Assembly (NCBI GenBank): GCA_033809995.1 | Contig: JAPXKQ010000006.1 | Span: 1-64,000, forward strand | Direction: 5' to 3' | Origin: Paratissierella sp033809995 | GTDB lineage: Bacteria > Bacillota > Clostridia > Tissierellales > Tissierellaceae | DNA length: 64,000 bases | In this document: positions 9,074 through 17,544 of the stretch, piece by piece | Layout: each line of letters starts with the position of its first letter | Position numbering within the stretch: position 1 is the stretch's first letter | Notes under the pieces: generated by a model | The model's input: only the letters and a program-made list of their open reading frames with translations | Databases searched by the model: none | Told to the model about the DNA's origin: nothing | Position numbers and translations under genes: made by a program

Positions 9074-10285
9074 CTAAATCTTTCCTTTTATAACTTCAAG
9101 TGCCTTCTGCAATTGATTATCTTTTTTTATATAGTCTACTCCTATGTTTTCTACTCCTTCGTTTAACTCTATAACAATATCTGGCGTAATTCCAATTCCG
9201 TGAATATTTGTGCCATTAGGTGTAAAATATTCAGATACTGTTAGTTTAAGCCCTGATCCATCTGGTAGTTCCTTAATCCTTTGAACTACACCTTTGCCAA
9301 AGGTCTTTGTACCTATTAACTCTCCCCTTTTGTGGTCTTTAATTGCACCAGCTAATATTTCTGAGGCACTTGCACTACCTTCATTTACAAGCAATACTAG
9401 AGGAATTGTAATTTGTCCTTTATCAGATTTTAGATACTCTCGTTCACCATTTTTAGTTTGAGTATATACTATATCCCCTGCACCGAGTAGTTCATCTGCA
9501 ATCTGTGCACAAATATTTAATAATCCTCCTGGATTATTTCTTAGGTCAATTATTAGACCCTTTACATTTGCTTTTTCTAATTTTGATAAATTCTCTTTAA
9601 AATCTTTATATGTTAATTCGTCAAAGGATGTTATCCTTATATATCCTATTTCTTTATCTATGATGCTGGATTTTACAGTGACTAATCTTATTTCTTCCCT
9701 AATTATATCTAAATCAAAGGTTTGATCATTACCTTCTTTATCTGTTCTCATTATGGTTATAGTTACCTTTGTTTTAGGTTTACCTTTCATAACCTTCACT
9801 GCTTCATCCATATTTTCTGCAAAATATTCTACTCCATTAACCTTTATAATTCTATCACCTGACTTAATGCCTGCCCTTTCCCCAGGGGTATCCTCTATTG
9901 GTGATACTACTGTAATATAATTGTCTTCACCTGGTGTTACTATAACTCCAACTCCTCCATAAATTCCTGCAGTTTGTTGGGCAAAGCTTGAAAATTCATC
10001 TTGCGTCATATATACGGAATATGGGTCATTTAAGGAGGATACCATACCTTTTAGTTGACCATCCAACATTTTTTGTTCATCAACTTCTCTTAGATAATTA
10101 TTTTCTATATACTTCTTAATACTTAATATCTTGGATAAATCCTTGCCTTCCTTTATTTTATTTTCATTATTAAAAGACATTCCAAAATTAAAACTGTCTG
10201 TCATCAAACTTGTAGCCCCAAAGGTTATAATATTTGTAATGAGGACAGCTACTACCATCAACGTGATGGCTTTTTTCTTTGACAT
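9074..10285 (-). CDS. ctpA: S41 C-terminal processing peptidase
   Basis: The 403-residue serine protease has an N-terminal signal anchor (about 5-25), a PDZ domain (about 95-180, with GIYGGVGV and SGDRIIKVNG), and the S41 core with LRNNPGGLL, catalytic Ser in EGSASASEI and Lys in GTKTFGKGVVQ. CtpA/B proteases cut secreted or membrane proteins outside the cell; B. subtilis CtpB acts in the SpoIVF sporulation signal. I start at ATG 10285, six bases after GAGGTG; the longer frame begins at the GTG inside that site (10294). A promoter-like TGGTATAAT lies upstream. Confidence 0.95.
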   Translation of the reverse strand: MSKKKAITLMVVAVLITNIITFGATSLMTDSFNFGMSFNNENKIKEGKDLSKILSIKKYIENNYLREVDEQKMLDGQLKGMVSSLNDPYSVYMTQDEFSSFAQQTAGIYGGVGVIVTPGEDNYITVVSPIEDTPGERAGIKSGDRIIKVNGVEYFAENMDEAVKVMKGKPKTKVTITIMRTDKEGNDQTFDLDIIREEIRLVTVKSSIIDKEIGYIRITSFDELTYKDFKENLSKLEKANVKGLIIDLRNNPGGLLNICAQIADELLGAGDIVYTQTKNGEREYLKSDKGQITIPLVLLVNEGSASASEILAGAIKDHKRGELIGTKTFGKGVVQRIKELPDGSGLKLTVSEYFTPNGTNIHGIGITPDIVIELNEGVENIGVDYIKKDNQLQKALEVIKGKI

Positions 10286-10340
10286 TATATTCACCTCTAT
10301 TTTTTGGGTTATGTGACTATTTTATTAAATATCTCCTTGT

Positions 10341-10346
10341 ATTATA
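10341..10346 (-). promoter_or_regulatory. Extended -10 box for the ctpA gene
   Basis: On the minus strand the sequence is TGGTATAAT, an extended -10. No good -35 is visible because the upstream terminator's T-run occupies that space. It suggests ctpA can be transcribed apart from ftsEX. Confidence 0.5.
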
Positions 10347-10349
10347 CCA

Positions 10350-10379
10350 CAAAAAGAAAAAAGGGGGTTGATTCCCCTT
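10350..10379 (-). terminator. Terminator after the ftsEX-M23 operon
   Basis: A compact hairpin GGGG / CCCC (10362-10378) directly follows the M23 gene's stop on the minus strand, with TTTTTTCTTTTT after it. Confidence 0.75.
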
Positions 10380-11511
10380 ACTTTGTTAACCATGGCATTG
10401 GATCTACATAAGCCCCATTTTTTCTAACCTCAAAGTGGCAATGTGGTCCTGTAGAGTTGCCTGTACTACCTGCTTTAGCAATTGTTTCTCCTCTTGTAAC
10501 CTTATTTCCAACCTTCCCAACTAAGGATGAATTATGTCCATAAAGTGTTACAATACCTCCACCATGGTCTACCATTACAGCCTTTCCATAACCACCAAGC
10601 CAATCAGAATAGATTATAGTCCCATCCGCAGCAGCCTTTATAGCTGTACCGGTAGGTGCTGGTATATCGATGCCTGTATGTAGTTTCTTAGTCTTAAAGA
10701 TTGGATGAATCCTATAACCATAGTATGAACTTATTCTTGAATGTCCAGGTACAGGCCAGGCCATTTTACCTCCAGAATAAGGTCCAGTTTCTCTTTGCAA
10801 TTTAACAATCTTTGATTCTATTTCCTTGGCATATTCATTTTGTTTATCATATTCTTTTTCTAATGCCTTTATATCCTGCTGTAATCTGGACATAAAAATT
10901 TCTTTTTCTCTTGTAACTCTTTCTAAATCTCTTTTTCTAGCCTCAAGCTTGGATTTTGTTACTTCAACAGAAGCTCTTTGTGCCTCTAACTCTGTCTTTT
11001 TTAAATCTATAGTGTCTCTTTGTTCCTTCATATATTGTATCAATTCTTTATCATGATTAGCAATTGACTGTATCATTTCTTTTCTTGATAAAAAGTCTTT
11101 AATATTTCCTGCAGAAAGTAAAACCTCTAAATAACCTACATTTCCATTTTGGTACATAACTCTTATTCTTTGGTTGTATAAATCCTTTTTAGCATCAAGT
11201 TTTTTCTCTGCAATATTTAAATCTTCTTTGGTTTTTTCAATATTTTTATTTAGATTTTCTAATTCCTTTTCAACTCTTTCCAATTCAACTGTTGCATTAT
11301 CCATTTTTCTATCTAAATCGTCGATTTGTTTGGATACATCCTTAGTCTGATTTTGGATATTCTTTATTTGATTCTTCGTTTGATTTATTTGTGAATTGAT
11401 ATTCTTTTGTTGTTTTTTTAAATCACTTAGTGTATCCCCATAGACTTGTACAACTGTTAGTGATAAAATTACCATAGTAAGTAAAGGTACTATCCATTTC
11501 TTTTTTATCAT
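10378..11511 (-). CDS. EnvC/PcsB-like murein hydrolase activator, M23 domain
   Basis: The 377-residue protein has a signal peptide (1-25, ending near VQVYG), a long coiled coil (about 27-245), and a C-terminal M23 lytic domain. That domain has HTGIDIPAPTGTAIKAA, MVDHGGGIVTLYGHNSS and GPHCHFEVR, so the zinc ligands appear present (HxxxD and HxH). Partners of FtsEX of this kind are switched on by the ABC complex to cut septal peptidoglycan, which fits its position directly after ftsX. I chose ATG 11511, preceded by AGGGGGG; a longer frame starts at 11532 inside the end of ftsX and has no site of its own. Confidence 0.93.
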   Translation of the reverse strand: MIKKKWIVPLLTMVILSLTVVQVYGDTLSDLKKQQKNINSQINQTKNQIKNIQNQTKDVSKQIDDLDRKMDNATVELERVEKELENLNKNIEKTKEDLNIAEKKLDAKKDLYNQRIRVMYQNGNVGYLEVLLSAGNIKDFLSRKEMIQSIANHDKELIQYMKEQRDTIDLKKTELEAQRASVEVTKSKLEARKRDLERVTREKEIFMSRLQQDIKALEKEYDKQNEYAKEIESKIVKLQRETGPYSGGKMAWPVPGHSRISSYYGYRIHPIFKTKKLHTGIDIPAPTGTAIKAAADGTIIYSDWLGGYGKAVMVDHGGGIVTLYGHNSSLVGKVGNKVTRGETIAKAGSTGNSTGPHCHFEVRKNGAYVDPMPWLTK

Positions 11512-11524
11512 TTGCTTTTCCCCC

Positions 11525-12430
11525 CTAAACATTTAAGAAACGTTTTAATGAAACAAGGCTTCCCAAAGTTCCAATACCCATTCCTATTGTAGCAAACATA
11601 ATAGCTATATCGCTAAGTATATATTTTGGTTCGATTAAGTAAAATGTAAATAATGAATATAGTTTTGCATTTACCGATTCAAATAGATATCCATATCCAT
11701 AATAAACTATCAATATTGATATCAATGCCCCAAACAGTCCAAGTAGAATACCTTCAATAATAAAAGGTCCTCTAATATAATTATTGGTTGCCCCTACGTA
11801 CTTCATTATATTGATTTCTCTTCTTCTTGAGGTTACTGTTAGTTTAATGGTATTTGAAATGATAAAAACTGATACAAATACTAATACACCTATTATTGTC
11901 AAACCACCGAATCTAATATAATTTGCAAATACCATAAGTTTGTCAATTATTTCTTGATAGTATGTTATCTTTTCAACTCCATCCATTGATTTAAGTATAT
12001 TTACAACCTTATTTGCATAAGAAATATCCTTTAATTTGATTATATATGAATTTGGTAATGGATTGTCTACCTCTAAGCCCTCTAATAAATAAGCTTCTTC
12101 TTTCCAATCCTCCTTAAAAAGTTCTAATGCCTGTTCCTTGGATTGAAACATTACTGATACGACCCCATCACTTTCCTTAGCAGCATCTTCTATGGCATTC
12201 ATTTCCTTATCTGAAGCATCATTGTAAAGAAAAACTTGAATTTCATCAAATTTTGTTTTAGTGTCCAAAACAACGTTGTTTATACTCAAAATTAAAATTA
12301 AAACTATACCTAATATCATTAGTACAGCAGTGATTGACGAAACTGAGGCTAATCCCATTCCCCTATTTCTCCACATACTTTGAAATCCCTGCTTTGTTAT
12401 ATTTTTAATTATTCGAAACTTCAAGTTCAT
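11525..12430 (-). CDS. ftsX: Cell division protein FtsX
   Basis: The 301-residue protein has the FtsX plan: cytoplasmic N-terminus, membrane segment at about 27-50, extracellular domain (about 55-165), then three more segments. LTVTSRRREINIMKYVGAT is the typical cytoplasmic loop. It forms the membrane part of FtsEX, which couples ATP use to murein hydrolases. It overlaps ftsE by 26 nt. GGGAGG is only 2 nt before ATG 12430 but 8 nt before an in-frame TTG at 12424, so translation may begin at that TTG. Confidence 0.95.
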   Translation of the reverse strand: MNLKFRIIKNITKQGFQSMWRNRGMGLASVSSITAVLMILGIVLILILSINNVVLDTKTKFDEIQVFLYNDASDKEMNAIEDAAKESDGVVSVMFQSKEQALELFKEDWKEEAYLLEGLEVDNPLPNSYIIKLKDISYANKVVNILKSMDGVEKITYYQEIIDKLMVFANYIRFGGLTIIGVLVFVSVFIISNTIKLTVTSRRREINIMKYVGATNNYIRGPFIIEGILLGLFGALISILIVYYGYGYLFESVNAKLYSLFTFYLIEPKYILSDIAIMFATIGMGIGTLGSLVSLKRFLNV

Positions 12431-13100
12431 AACCTCCCTTCTCCTCGTCTCTAATAACTCTACCGTCTTCTAAGGTTATAACTCTCTTTTTCATAGTATT
12501 TACTATTTCTTTGGCGTGGGTTGCCATTAATATGGTAGTCCCCCTGCTGTTTATATCTGTTAATACTTTCATAATATCCATAGCAGTTTCTGGGTCTAAA
12601 TTCCCCGTAGGCTCGTCCGCTATTAGGACAGGTGGATTATTAACTATTGACCTAGCAATGGACACCCTTTGTTGCTCCCCACCTGATAGTTGGTCTGGAA
12701 AGCTATTTGCCTTTCTGCTTAAATCCACTAGGCTCAATATCATTGGGACCCTTCTACGAATTTCCTTTGGATGTGCTCCCACTATTTCCATAGCAAATGA
12801 GACATTTTCATAAACGGTTTTATTAGGTAATAATCTGAAATCTTGAAATACTACTCCAACCTGTCTCCTTATATATGGTACTTTCCTATTTGAAACTTTT
12901 GTAATATCCAAATCATTCAATAAAATGTTACCTTCCGTAACATTTTCCTCTTTTAATAGTAATTTAACTAAAGTAGATTTTCCTGCACCACTTAAACCCA
13001 CTAAAAATACAAATTCACCTTTATGTATTTCTAAATTAATATTTGAAAGGGCCTTAACCCCATTTTTATATTCCTTACTTACGTTTAATAGTTTTATCAA
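12405..13100 (-). CDS. ftsE: Cell division ATP-binding protein FtsE
   Basis: The 231-residue ABC ATPase carries Walker A GLSGAGKST near residue 36, Q-loop FQDFRLLPNKTV, signature LSGGEQQR near 140, Walker B VLIADEPTGNLD, and switch His in THAKEI. It is the cytoplasmic energy subunit of FtsEX. The start is TTG 13100 with GGGGTG just upstream. It is the first gene of the ftsE-ftsX-M23 operon and is divergent from the formyl-THF cyclo-ligase gene. Confidence 0.97.
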   Translation of the reverse strand: MIKLLNVSKEYKNGVKALSNINLEIHKGEFVFLVGLSGAGKSTLVKLLLKEENVTEGNILLNDLDITKVSNRKVPYIRRQVGVVFQDFRLLPNKTVYENVSFAMEIVGAHPKEIRRRVPMILSLVDLSRKANSFPDQLSGGEQQRVSIARSIVNNPPVLIADEPTGNLDPETAMDIMKVLTDINSRGTTILMATHAKEIVNTMKKRVITLEDGRVIRDEEKGGYELEVSNN

Positions 13101-13208
13101 GTTTTACACCCCAAATATCACATTATATCAATTTATGTATTTTTTCCTTCCTTAATGTTATATTATAATATAAAATGAAAGATAAATAAACTGTTTGAGG
13201 TGATTTAA

Positions 13209-13775
13209 TTGAATAAAAAAATATTAAGGCATCAAATATTGGATAAAAGGTCAAAGCTTGGAAAATATGAACATAAAGAATTTAGTAATATTATATTAAA
13301 CACTATATTAGATTCATTATACTATAAAAATGCTAAAACTATAATGACTTTTATTAGTTTTACAGATGAAGTTGATACCCATGAATTTATAAAGAAAAGT
13401 ATTGAAGATGGAAAAGATATTGTAGTTCCAATTTCAATTCCAGAAACCAGAGAATTAAAACTTTCTTTGGTAAAAGATTTTAAAGAATTAGAACCAGGAT
13501 ATTATAACATTTTAACCCCTAAAGAAGAATATATTAGGTACACAGATCCTAAATTAGTCGATTTAATTATCGTACCTGGTGTAGTATTCGATAGAGATGG
13601 ATATAGAATTGGTTATGGCGGAGGATATTATGATAGATTTTTAACTAAAATAGATAAAAATGTACCAAAAATAGCAATAGCTTTTGACTTACAGGTAATT
13701 GACAAAGTGCCTAGAGAATATTATGATATACCAGTTGATTATATCTTTACTGAAAAGGAAATAATAAAATGTTAG
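13209..13775 (+). CDS. 5-formyltetrahydrofolate cyclo-ligase
   Basis: The 188-residue protein fits the MTHFS/YgfA family, which turns 5-formyl-THF into 5,10-methenyl-THF using ATP in the cytoplasm. Seen: N-terminal LRHQILDKRSKL basic region, and the family hallmark DRDGYRIGYGGGYYDRFL near residue 135, followed by the usual C-terminal VPxEYxDIPVDYIFTE. The start is TTG 13209, six bases after GAGGTG. It is a stand-alone gene divergent from ftsE and followed by a repeat-rich gap. Confidence 0.95.
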   Translation: MNKKILRHQILDKRSKLGKYEHKEFSNIILNTILDSLYYKNAKTIMTFISFTDEVDTHEFIKKSIEDGKDIVVPISIPETRELKLSLVKDFKELEPGYYNILTPKEEYIRYTDPKLVDLIIVPGVVFDRDGYRIGYGGGYYDRFLTKIDKNVPKIAIAFDLQVIDKVPREYYDIPVDYIFTEKEIIKC

Positions 13776-13925
13776 AATTCATAGTTCACAATTTACAGTT
13801 CACAATTTACAGTTCACAATGCACAATTATTAGGGTAGAGCTTTGGAGTCTTACAAGAGGAGATCCCTCGACAAGCTCGGGAAGACAACACCGAAATCGT
13901 CATTTCGACGGTCGTGGAGAAATCT
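13776..13925. repeat. Heptamer array plus dispersed element
   Basis: From 13776 the 7-bp period runs ATTCATA, GTTCACA, ATTTACA, GTTCACA, ATTTACA, GTTCACA, ATGCACA to about 13830. Then follows an element with GATCCCTCGACAAGCTCGGG and, inverted, CGACGGTCGTGGAGAAATC (13860-13925). No credible gene lies here. Confidence 0.65.
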
Positions 13926-14016
13926 ACTCTTTAACTATGGATAAAAATAATAATAATGATAATTAAATGTGGTGGAAATAATTAGCATCCTTATTAAAAT
14001 TAATTAACTTTTATGG

Positions 14017-14022
14017 TATAAT
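14017..14022 (+). promoter_or_regulatory. -10 box for the CofE-like gene
   Basis: TGGTATAAT ends at 14022, an extended -10 about 37 nt before the chosen start. The -35 is weak (A/T only). Confidence 0.5.
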
Positions 14023-14058
14023 GAAGAAGGATTGAAATTTGAATCAGGAGGAAATAAG

Positions 14059-15243
14059 ATGAATAGAACTATTGGTACTACAGTAAGAGGAATAAGAACT
14101 CCTATAGTAAAGGAAGGGGATGACTTAATCAATATTGTAGTTGATTCATTGTTAGAAGCTGTTAAAAGTGAAAATATCGAACTTAAACATAAAGATGTAG
14201 TTGGAATTACGGAATCACTGGTTGCACGTGCTCAAGGAAACTATGCTACTTCAGAAGATATTGGAAAAGATGTTGCAAATAAATATCCAAATGATATAGG
14301 GGTGGTGTTCCCTATTTTAAGTAGAAATAGATTTTCAATACTTCTAAAAGGAATCGCAAAAAGCAATAGAAAAATTCACTTATTGTTAAGTTATCCTTCA
14401 GACGAAGTTGGAAACCATCTTATGGACATAGACAAAATGGATGAATTAAAAATTAATCCATATTCTGATGTTTTGACTGAGGCTGATTATAGAAGATTGT
14501 TTGGAGAAAAAGTACTCCATCCTTTCACTGGTATAGATTATGTTGATATGTACAAAAAAGTAGTTGAAGGTAATATTGAAATATACTTTTCAAATGACCC
14601 AAGAACAATATTAAATTATACTAAAGATGTATTAGTAGCAAATGTACATGAAAGAAAAAGAACTAAAAGAATGTTAAAAGAAGCTGGAGCAAATATAGTC
14701 CTAGGATTAGATGATATACTTAATGAATCAATAGATGGAAGCGGATTTAATCCTGAATATGGACTATTAGGGTCCAATTTAGCATCAGATAATGAAGTTA
14801 AATTGTTCCCAAGAAATTCCCAATATTATGTTGAAGAAATCCAAAGGATATTGTTTGAAAAAACAAATATCAATTTAGAAGTTATGGTGTATGGTGATGG
14901 AGCTTTTAAGGATCCTGTCGGTGGAATTTGGGAACTTGCAGACCCTGTAGTGTCACCTGGCTATACTAAAGGTTTAGTAGGAACTCCAAATGAATTGAAA
15001 CTTAAATATGTTGTGGATACTGAACTTAATGATTTAAAAGGCGAAGAAATAATGGCAGCAGTTAAAAAGAAAATTTACAGTAAAGACGTAGATTTACTTG
15101 GTCAAGCAGAATCCTTAGGTACTACTCCAAGAAGGATTACCGATTTGCTTGGCAGCCTTTGTGATTTAACTAGCGGCAGTGGAGATAAAGGGACGCCAGT
15201 TGTATTGATTCAAGGCTATTTTGATAATTATGCTACAGAATGA
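14059..15243 (+). CDS. Coenzyme F420-0:L-glutamate ligase-like protein (CofE family)
   Basis: The 394-residue protein resembles the CofE/F420 ligase family: TVRGIRTPIVKEGDDL at the start, then KDVVGITESLVARAQG near 50 and the late block VYGDGAFKDPVGGIWELADP. The true family enzymes add glutamate to F420-0. Clostridia generally lack F420, and no other F420 gene is here, so the substrate is unknown; a gamma-glutamyl transfer to some other carboxylate is a guess. It is longer than archaeal CofE (about 250). Start ATG 14059 follows CAGGAGG; a longer frame from 14032 has no ribosome site. It is followed by its own terminator. Confidence 0.8.
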   Translation: MNRTIGTTVRGIRTPIVKEGDDLINIVVDSLLEAVKSENIELKHKDVVGITESLVARAQGNYATSEDIGKDVANKYPNDIGVVFPILSRNRFSILLKGIAKSNRKIHLLLSYPSDEVGNHLMDIDKMDELKINPYSDVLTEADYRRLFGEKVLHPFTGIDYVDMYKKVVEGNIEIYFSNDPRTILNYTKDVLVANVHERKRTKRMLKEAGANIVLGLDDILNESIDGSGFNPEYGLLGSNLASDNEVKLFPRNSQYYVEEIQRILFEKTNINLEVMVYGDGAFKDPVGGIWELADPVVSPGYTKGLVGTPNELKLKYVVDTELNDLKGEEIMAAVKKKIYSKDVDLLGQAESLGTTPRRITDLLGSLCDLTSGSGDKGTPVVLIQGYFDNYATE

Positions 15244-15250
15244 TAATATA

Positions 15251-15280
15251 CTCAGTTTAGAAATCTAAACTGAGTTTTAT
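15251..15280 (+). terminator. Terminator after the CofE-like gene
   Basis: CTCAGTTTAG / CTAAACTGAG with a four-base loop, followed by TTTTATATTT. Confidence 0.85.
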
Positions 15281-15315
15281 ATTTAACAACGATGGCATAG
15301 AAGCCATTACAATGG

Positions 15316-15321
15316 TATAAT
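15316..15321 (+). promoter_or_regulatory. -10 box for the polysaccharide operon
   Basis: Another TGGTATAAT, about 125 nt before the GT4 start. The leader between holds a heptamer array. Confidence 0.45.
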
Positions 15322-15383
15322 GTTACTATTCACAATTGATTATTTTTGACTATTGCTAATTAAAAATGATAAAGAGAATTCTT

Positions 15384-15427
15384 AATTAATAATTGTGAAT
15401 TGTGAACTGTGAATTGTGAATTGTATT
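15384..15427. repeat. Heptamer array in the GT4 leader
   Basis: ATTAATA, ATTGTGA, ATTGTGA, ACTGTGA, ATTGTGA, ATTGTAT follow each other with a strict 7-bp period up to 18 nt before the ATG. Being complementary to the ATTCACA type, this is the same family in inverted orientation. Confidence 0.6.
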
Positions 15428-15444
15428 AAGGATGGTGATATTGA

Positions 15445-16560
15445 ATGACAAATGTCCTGCACCTTATCAATTATTTAGGTAGTGGAGGATCAGAAATATA
15501 TATTTATACTCTTGCAAGAAAACTACATAATAAAAAATGTAATTTCTATATTGCATATTCAGAAGAAGGTAAAGGTTTAAAACTTTTGGAGGATTTGGGA
15601 ATCAAAACAATAAAATTTCAAATGGATGGTCCTTTTGATTTAAATGCTGCAAAGGAATTAAAAAGATTGTGTAAAGAATTATCAATTGATGTAATTCACA
15701 CTCATTTTCTAAGGGAAAATTATATAAGTATTTTGTCTAAACTCCTTGGGAATAAAGTACGAATTATAAATACAAGACATATGTTATTCGAAAACTCCAA
15801 ATCTGTTATTATGACTAATAAGTTCTTTACTAAATTTAACGATTCACTTATAGCAGTTAGTTCTAGTGTAAAAGACCAATTGATTGAAGATGAAGGTATA
15901 AATAAAAATAAGGTTAAACTTATTTATACGGGAATTGATTTGGATGAATGGAACAAGTCCATCCCCCTTACCTTTAGGGATGAATTTAAAATCCCTAAGG
16001 ATGAAATTTTGATTACAACAATTGCTAGATTTTCTAAAGAAAAGGGACATGAATTTCTAATTGATTCCATCAAGTATTTTAAAGACTATATAAAAATGCA
16101 AAATCTTGATTTGCCATTCAAATTTGTATTAGTTGGTGAAGGTGAGCTTCTTGATAATATCATTGACAAGGCAAAATCATTGCAAATTTCAAAGGATATT
16201 ATATTTACTGGATATCGTAGGGACATAGAAAATATATTGAAAAGTTCTGATATTTTTGTATTACCCTCAAATAATGAAGCTTTTGGTTTATCCATTATAG
16301 AAGCTATGGCAGCTGGACTTCCAGTGATTACAACAGATAGTGGTGGGACAAGGGAAATAATTAATGAAAAACTCAATAATGGGATTCTTATAGAATATGG
16401 AGATAAACAAAAGTTGGCTGAAGGTTTAGTATCATTAATTCAAGATACGAAATTGAAAGAACAATATATAACAAATGGATATATGGTTTTAAGGGAAAAC
16501 TTTAATTTAGAAAAAACAATAGAAGAAACCTACAATCTTTATAAAGGAAGGGATAGTTAA
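15445..16560 (+). CDS. Glycosyltransferase family 4
   Basis: The 371-residue protein is a GT-B retaining glycosyltransferase. The N-terminal half has the usual LIxxLGSGGSEIYIYTLARKL loop; the C-terminal half has FSKEKGHEFLIDS near 195 and the nucleotide-sugar site SNNEAFGLSIIEAMAAGLPVI near 275, including the E-x7-E pattern. It should add a sugar from a nucleotide donor to a lipid-linked or surface glycan at the inner membrane face. It heads an operon with two DUF4330 proteins and an O-antigen ligase; its TAA directly touches the next ATG. Confidence 0.93.
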   Translation: MTNVLHLINYLGSGGSEIYIYTLARKLHNKKCNFYIAYSEEGKGLKLLEDLGIKTIKFQMDGPFDLNAAKELKRLCKELSIDVIHTHFLRENYISILSKLLGNKVRIINTRHMLFENSKSVIMTNKFFTKFNDSLIAVSSSVKDQLIEDEGINKNKVKLIYTGIDLDEWNKSIPLTFRDEFKIPKDEILITTIARFSKEKGHEFLIDSIKYFKDYIKMQNLDLPFKFVLVGEGELLDNIIDKAKSLQISKDIIFTGYRRDIENILKSSDIFVLPSNNEAFGLSIIEAMAAGLPVITTDSGGTREIINEKLNNGILIEYGDKQKLAEGLVSLIQDTKLKEQYITNGYMVLRENFNLEKTIEETYNLYKGRDS

Positions 16561-17049
16561 ATGATTGATAAAAACGGAAAATTGTTTGGAAAAATAAGTA
16601 TAATCGATATAGGAATTATTATCTTAGTAATTATAGCAGGACTATTTATAGTAAAGAAACTTGGTATATTTATTCCTAAAGAAAATATTACAAACAATAA
16701 TGATAAAATTAAAGTTGTATTCTATCAAGAAGAAGTAAATAGCTTTACCGCAAATAATGTAAAGTTAGAGGATCCTGCAACTGAAACACTTCTTAATATG
16801 AGTTTTGGAAATGTTGTAGATATTGAAATTGGTGATTCTGTTTCTTGGGGTGAAGATAAGGACGGAAGACAAGTTAAATCCACTAAAAATGGATTTTCTT
16901 CAGTTTTTATTACCATGGAGACCAATGGAATACTCGGTCCTAATGGCATAAATATTGGTGGGTCTAATTATTATATTGGACAGTTTATAACTCTTAGAGT
17001 AGGTACTTCCATATTTTATGGTAGAATCTATGACGCATCTAAGATTTAG
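16561..17049 (+). CDS. DUF4330 family membrane-anchored protein (copy 1)
   Basis: This 162-residue protein has a short cytoplasmic start with KLFGKISIIDIGII, one membrane segment (about 16-37), and an outside beta-rich domain with GNVVDIEIGDSVSWGEDKDG and GLGxxGINIGGSNYYIGQFITLR-like features. These match the DUF4330 family as I know it; function unknown. Start ATG 16561 is immediately after the GT4 stop, with AAGGAAGGG upstream. It is followed 11 nt later by a clear paralogue. A role in polymer export or assembly is only a guess from context. Confidence 0.8.
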   Translation: MIDKNGKLFGKISIIDIGIIILVIIAGLFIVKKLGIFIPKENITNNNDKIKVVFYQEEVNSFTANNVKLEDPATETLLNMSFGNVVDIEIGDSVSWGEDKDGRQVKSTKNGFSSVFITMETNGILGPNGINIGGSNYYIGQFITLRVGTSIFYGRIYDASKI

Positions 17050-17060
17050 GAGGAATTAAG

Positions 17061-17534
17061 ATGAGAAAGAGAAAATTTACTTGGATAGATTTAATCATAG
17101 TTTTAGTTATTTTAGTTAGTGTAATTGGATTAAAAAATAAATTTGCAAAGGCAAATGTAGCAGCACCAACAGCTAGTAAAGAGAAAATCTTAATCACATT
17201 CTATATTGAAGAAACACCTGATTTTGTAATAGATGCTATAAATACAGGTGATCCAGTAAGAGAATCCATCCAAAACTCAGATTTTGGAAAGGTAGTAGAA
17301 ATAAACCCTGGTGATTCTATTTATTGGGAGAGTAGGGAAGACGGTCAATTGGTTCCATCTAGTAGAGAAGGTTATTCATCACTTTATATCACAATGGAAG
17401 GAACAGGAATCATAAATAAAGGTGGCGTCTCCATAGATAAATCTGTTTACTATGTAGGTCAAACAATTTCTCTATACGCTGGAAATTCTATTCTTAAAGA
17501 TGGAAGAATTTCAGAAATTAAAAAAGCAGAATAG
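17061..17534 (+). CDS. DUF4330 family membrane-anchored protein (copy 2)
   Basis: The 157-residue paralogue of the preceding gene has the same plan: FTWIDLIIVLVILVSVIG anchor (about 6-25), then FGKVVEINPGDSIYWESRED, YSSLYITMEGTGIINKGG and YYVGQTISLYAGNSI. The two align across their whole length, so they arose by tandem duplication or act as a pair. ATG 17061 follows AGGAGG. Function unknown. Confidence 0.8.
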   Translation: MRKRKFTWIDLIIVLVILVSVIGLKNKFAKANVAAPTASKEKILITFYIEETPDFVIDAINTGDPVRESIQNSDFGKVVEINPGDSIYWESREDGQLVPSSREGYSSLYITMEGTGIINKGGVSIDKSVYYVGQTISLYAGNSILKDGRISEIKKAE

Positions 17535-17544
17535 TGGTGAGATA

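Noticed and set aside
13769..13966. Open frame of 65 codons after the formyl-THF cyclo-ligase gene
   Set aside because: It runs through the heptamer array and palindromic element and has no ribosome site or recognisable protein pattern.
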